Source: UMGS1470 sp051889215 (GTDB lineage Bacteria; Bacillota; Clostridia; Christensenellales; UBA1242). Taken from it: a stretch of 6,964 bases of DNA. The notes beneath the pieces are model-generated. The model was not told where the DNA came from, did not search any database, and worked only from the letters and a program-made list of their open reading frames with translations. A program made the translations under genes and the position numbers. Shown in pieces: positions 5,267 through 6,964 of this stretch (position 1 is its first letter; every line of letters starts with the position of its first letter). The DNA is taken from positions 1-6,964 of the forward strand of contig JBJFDC010000040.1 of NCBI GenBank assembly GCA_051889215.1, given 5' to 3'.

Positions 5267-6475
5267 CTATGCTTGTGAAATAAATGGATTTTCAACAGTT
5301 GCTGAAATTCCTGTCAAACATGCACTGCCATTTGGTCTGTCGCAAATGAGGTCTGCGTATTTGACGAGTGTTGCAGTGTATGTTGCATAGTTTGGATTTT
5401 GTTTGATTATCTTGCCGTCTTCCCCTTCAAGCCATTTCCAATCGCAAAGTTGATGCAATGTGAAATCTTTTGTGTTGAGGAGATACATTGTGTCGTTCTT
5501 GATAAAACGGTCTGCAACAACTGGAATTCCGTTGTATGAGAGTGTTTTATATCCGCCAGCAAGTTCCATGATGTCAACGTTGCGTTTGAACGCTGTCATA
5601 TATTGTTGATATGCTTGACGAACAGCGGTTGAGCAAGTGATGAAATCAACTTCGCTTCCGCTTGCTTCTTCCAAAAAGTCAATTGCCTTTTGGATAACTG
5701 TTTCGCTTATTTCACCATTAACATTTGATGTGTATGGTTTGAGCCAAGGATTTTGAGCACGTGAAACGCCATAAAGCGTGTCACTTGTTGAGAAGATTTT
5801 TCCAAGCCCAGTGATTTCGAGGTCTTTTGAACCTTGAACATAGATTGTGTCACCTTCTTCGATTGTGCCAGAGAAGTTTGCAGGCAAATCCAAATAGAAA
5901 CACTTGTTTGCTCTGTCAACATATGAAACTCTAAATCCGCTTGAGGTCTCTCTCTTCGCCGAGCCAGAATAAATGTCAACAACAAGACCCTCAATAAGAT
6001 TTTTTACATCAGAAGTTTGGCAAGTAATTGCTTTTGTTGATGAATCGAAAGCAGAAACAGTTGCCAAAAGACCCGAGCCATCGCCATAGAGCATTCTTCC
6101 AAAGTTGAAAGAACTTGCTTTGATCAAGCCCTCCATTTCATCATTAAGAAGGTTGACAAATGCACCAGCATTATTTTGTGATGCACGAATTGCCTTGTCG
6201 GAAATTTCAATTTTTCCATACAAGTTTTTGAGTTCTGAAACAAATTGAACATATTTATTTCCCGCAGCTTGTGGGAGCGTTCCTGTTTCAGTTCCTGCGC
6301 CAATTCCACCATTGATGCCAAATGGAGCAAGTTTTCTGATTTCTTTGCCCCAAACATCGCTTGTGGATTGTTTGATTTTCCCAAGAAGTGGGTTTGCGTT
6401 TATGTTGAGTTGGTTTGCAACAACGCCAAGATAAACTGTTTTGAGTGCATTTTCAGCACTTTGAAGTGTGACCAT
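5267..6475 (-). CDS. Phage major capsid protein, HK97 fold
   Basis: The product is 402 residues, a typical size for an HK97-fold capsid subunit that assembles the icosahedral head around a scaffold. Residues 1-50 look like an N-arm (LQSAENALKTVYLGVVANQL, then DVWGKEIRKLAPFG). About 52-90 form a Gly/Thr-rich loop region like an E-loop (GINGGIGAGTETGTL, YVQFVSELKNLYGKIEISD). About 100-135 are the spine helix and turn (LLNDEMEGLIKASSFNFGRM, LYGDGSG). Residues about 150-225 are strand-rich and may be an inserted domain. The C-terminus carries an A-domain/P-domain-like ending (GIPVVADRFIKNDTMYLLN; YATYTATLVKYADLICDRP). The start is supported by AGGAG six bases upstream, overlapping the scaffold gene's TAG. 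No separate prohead protease is visible here, and no slippery site for a longer isoform was found at the 3' end. The call is firm on context and overall pattern; the precise capsid subfamily is unknown. Confidence 0.85.
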   Translation of the reverse strand: MVTLQSAENALKTVYLGVVANQLNINANPLLGKIKQSTSDVWGKEIRKLAPFGINGGIGAGTETGTLPQAAGNKYVQFVSELKNLYGKIEISDKAIRASQNNAGAFVNLLNDEMEGLIKASSFNFGRMLYGDGSGLLATVSAFDSSTKAITCQTSDVKNLIEGLVVDIYSGSAKRETSSGFRVSYVDRANKCFYLDLPANFSGTIEEGDTIYVQGSKDLEITGLGKIFSTSDTLYGVSRAQNPWLKPYTSNVNGEISETVIQKAIDFLEEASGSEVDFITCSTAVRQAYQQYMTAFKRNVDIMELAGGYKTLSYNGIPVVADRFIKNDTMYLLNTKDFTLHQLCDWKWLEGEDGKIIKQNPNYATYTATLVKYADLICDRPNGSACLTGISATVENPFISQA

Positions 6476-6484
6476 AAATTTCTC

Positions 6485-6964
6485 CTAGTTTTCCATAAGA
6501 TTTTGAACAAGTTTTTTTGCCTCCTCCAAAGTTGTTGGACGATTGACCTTTTTTGAAAATACTTCTCCCATGCCGCTCGACAAAACTTTTGGCGGAGCAT
6601 TTTGGGATAGTTCTTTGAGGTAAATTTTCATGACGCGGTCTTTTATTTCATCACTACTCAAAATATAGTTTTCAACAAAATCGCCGTCTTTTAGCACCTC
6701 GGATTTTTCAACAAGGTGGTTTTTCATGACTTTTGCATAAGCCAATGAAAGACTTTTTTCGTCTCGATAATTTTCGCGGTTGTTCATAATTTCTGCGCAA
6801 ATTTCTTTGGAATAAGCTTTTGCTTCATCGTTTTTTGAAAGAAAATCTGCGACAATTTCTGTCCAGTTTTCTCGCTCGTATAGAGGAGTGCTTTCTTTTG
6901 TTTCGCTTTCGCGAGAAAGTTCGGCTTGTTCCTCATTTTGTTTTTCGAGTTCTTTAAGACGCTG
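6485..6964 (-). CDS. Scaffolding protein, C-terminal part (5' end outside window)
   Basis: The frame is open from the window edge to the TAG at 6485-6487, giving 159 residues of a longer protein. The visible part begins QRLKELEKQNEEQAELSR, a charged coiled-coil stretch, continues through YERENWTEIVADFLSKNDEA and several helical segments, and ends in TTLEEAKKLVQNLMEN. An internal Met at 6787 could be mistaken for the start, but the upstream codons are open and share the same charged, helical composition, and no ribosome binding site precedes that Met. A charged, helical protein directly upstream of the major capsid gene, nine bases apart, is the usual arrangement for a phage scaffolding protein, which shapes the procapsid and leaves before DNA packaging. 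The identification is by position and composition; a protease-scaffold fusion cannot be excluded because the N-terminus is missing. Confidence 0.7.
   Translation of the reverse strand, partial: QRLKELEKQNEEQAELSRESETKESTPLYERENWTEIVADFLSKNDEAKAYSKEICAEIMNNRENYRDEKSLSLAYAKVMKNHLVEKSEVLKDGDFVENYILSSDEIKDRVMKIYLKELSQNAPPKVLSSGMGEVFSKKVNRPTTLEEAKKLVQNLMEN

Noticed and set aside
5185..5295. Extension of the 111-residue gene upstream to 5295
   Set aside because: It would read through the hairpin and into the capsid 3' end; AGGAG sits directly before the ATG at 5184.
6485..6787. A complete 100-residue gene starting at the Met at 6787
   Set aside because: The same frame is open to the window edge with similar charged helical composition, and no ribosome binding site precedes this Met. 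It is the C-terminal part of a longer gene.
1..6964. CRISPR array, insertion sequence or transposase
   Set aside because: No regularly spaced repeats, terminal inverted repeats or transposase-like frames were seen on either strand.

Overview
The window reads as the 3' end of a late (structural) gene cluster of an integrated, probably short-tailed (podovirus-like) phage, lying directly against host chromosomal genes of a low-GC Gram-positive-type bacterium (Bacillota, probably a clostridial gut or rumen lineage). The assignment rests on AT-rich DNA, strong AGGAG-type ribosome binding sites, a recognisable RNase J N-terminus and a BhlA/UviB-type small holin. Every supported gene is on the minus strand, so transcription runs from high to low coordinates. 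The taxonomy is inference; no rRNA or other marker is present.

Phage block, in transcription order (6964 to about 1513): the C-terminal part of a likely scaffolding protein (runs off the window edge); an HK97-fold major capsid protein; a strong hairpin; a 111-residue protein of unknown role with a coiled-coil tail; a head-to-tail adaptor-like protein; a beta-rich stopper/tail-hub protein resembling P22 gp10; a 335-residue coiled-coil protein; and a BhlA/UviB-like holin followed by a clean intrinsic terminator. The genes are tightly packed: stop and start codons overlap or lie within two bases at four consecutive junctions, and Shine-Dalgarno sequences are written into the last codons of the preceding genes. 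Scaffold, capsid, adaptor and gp10-like hub follow the podovirus head-assembly order. No long-tail genes (major tail protein, tape measure) are seen, and neither are tail spike, endolysin or integrase.

Junction (about 1368-1512): no gene, but a well-formed sigma70-type promoter with an extended -10, an exact tandem octamer overlapping that -10, and a 16-bp palindrome just downstream of the predicted transcription start.

Host block (1367 to 1): a multi-pass membrane protein of unknown function, a 153-bp gap with small hairpins and a possible promoter, then the first 91 codons of RNase J. The prophage/host boundary is placed by inference between the phage terminator (1513) and the membrane-gene promoter (1462). 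The membrane gene could instead be phage cargo, since it has its own promoter. The most interesting items are the possible RNA switch between capsid and the next gene, the ribosome binding site embedded in a C-terminal PRRGW motif, the operator-like elements at the junction, and the coiled-coil protein in the place where ejection or needle proteins would be expected.
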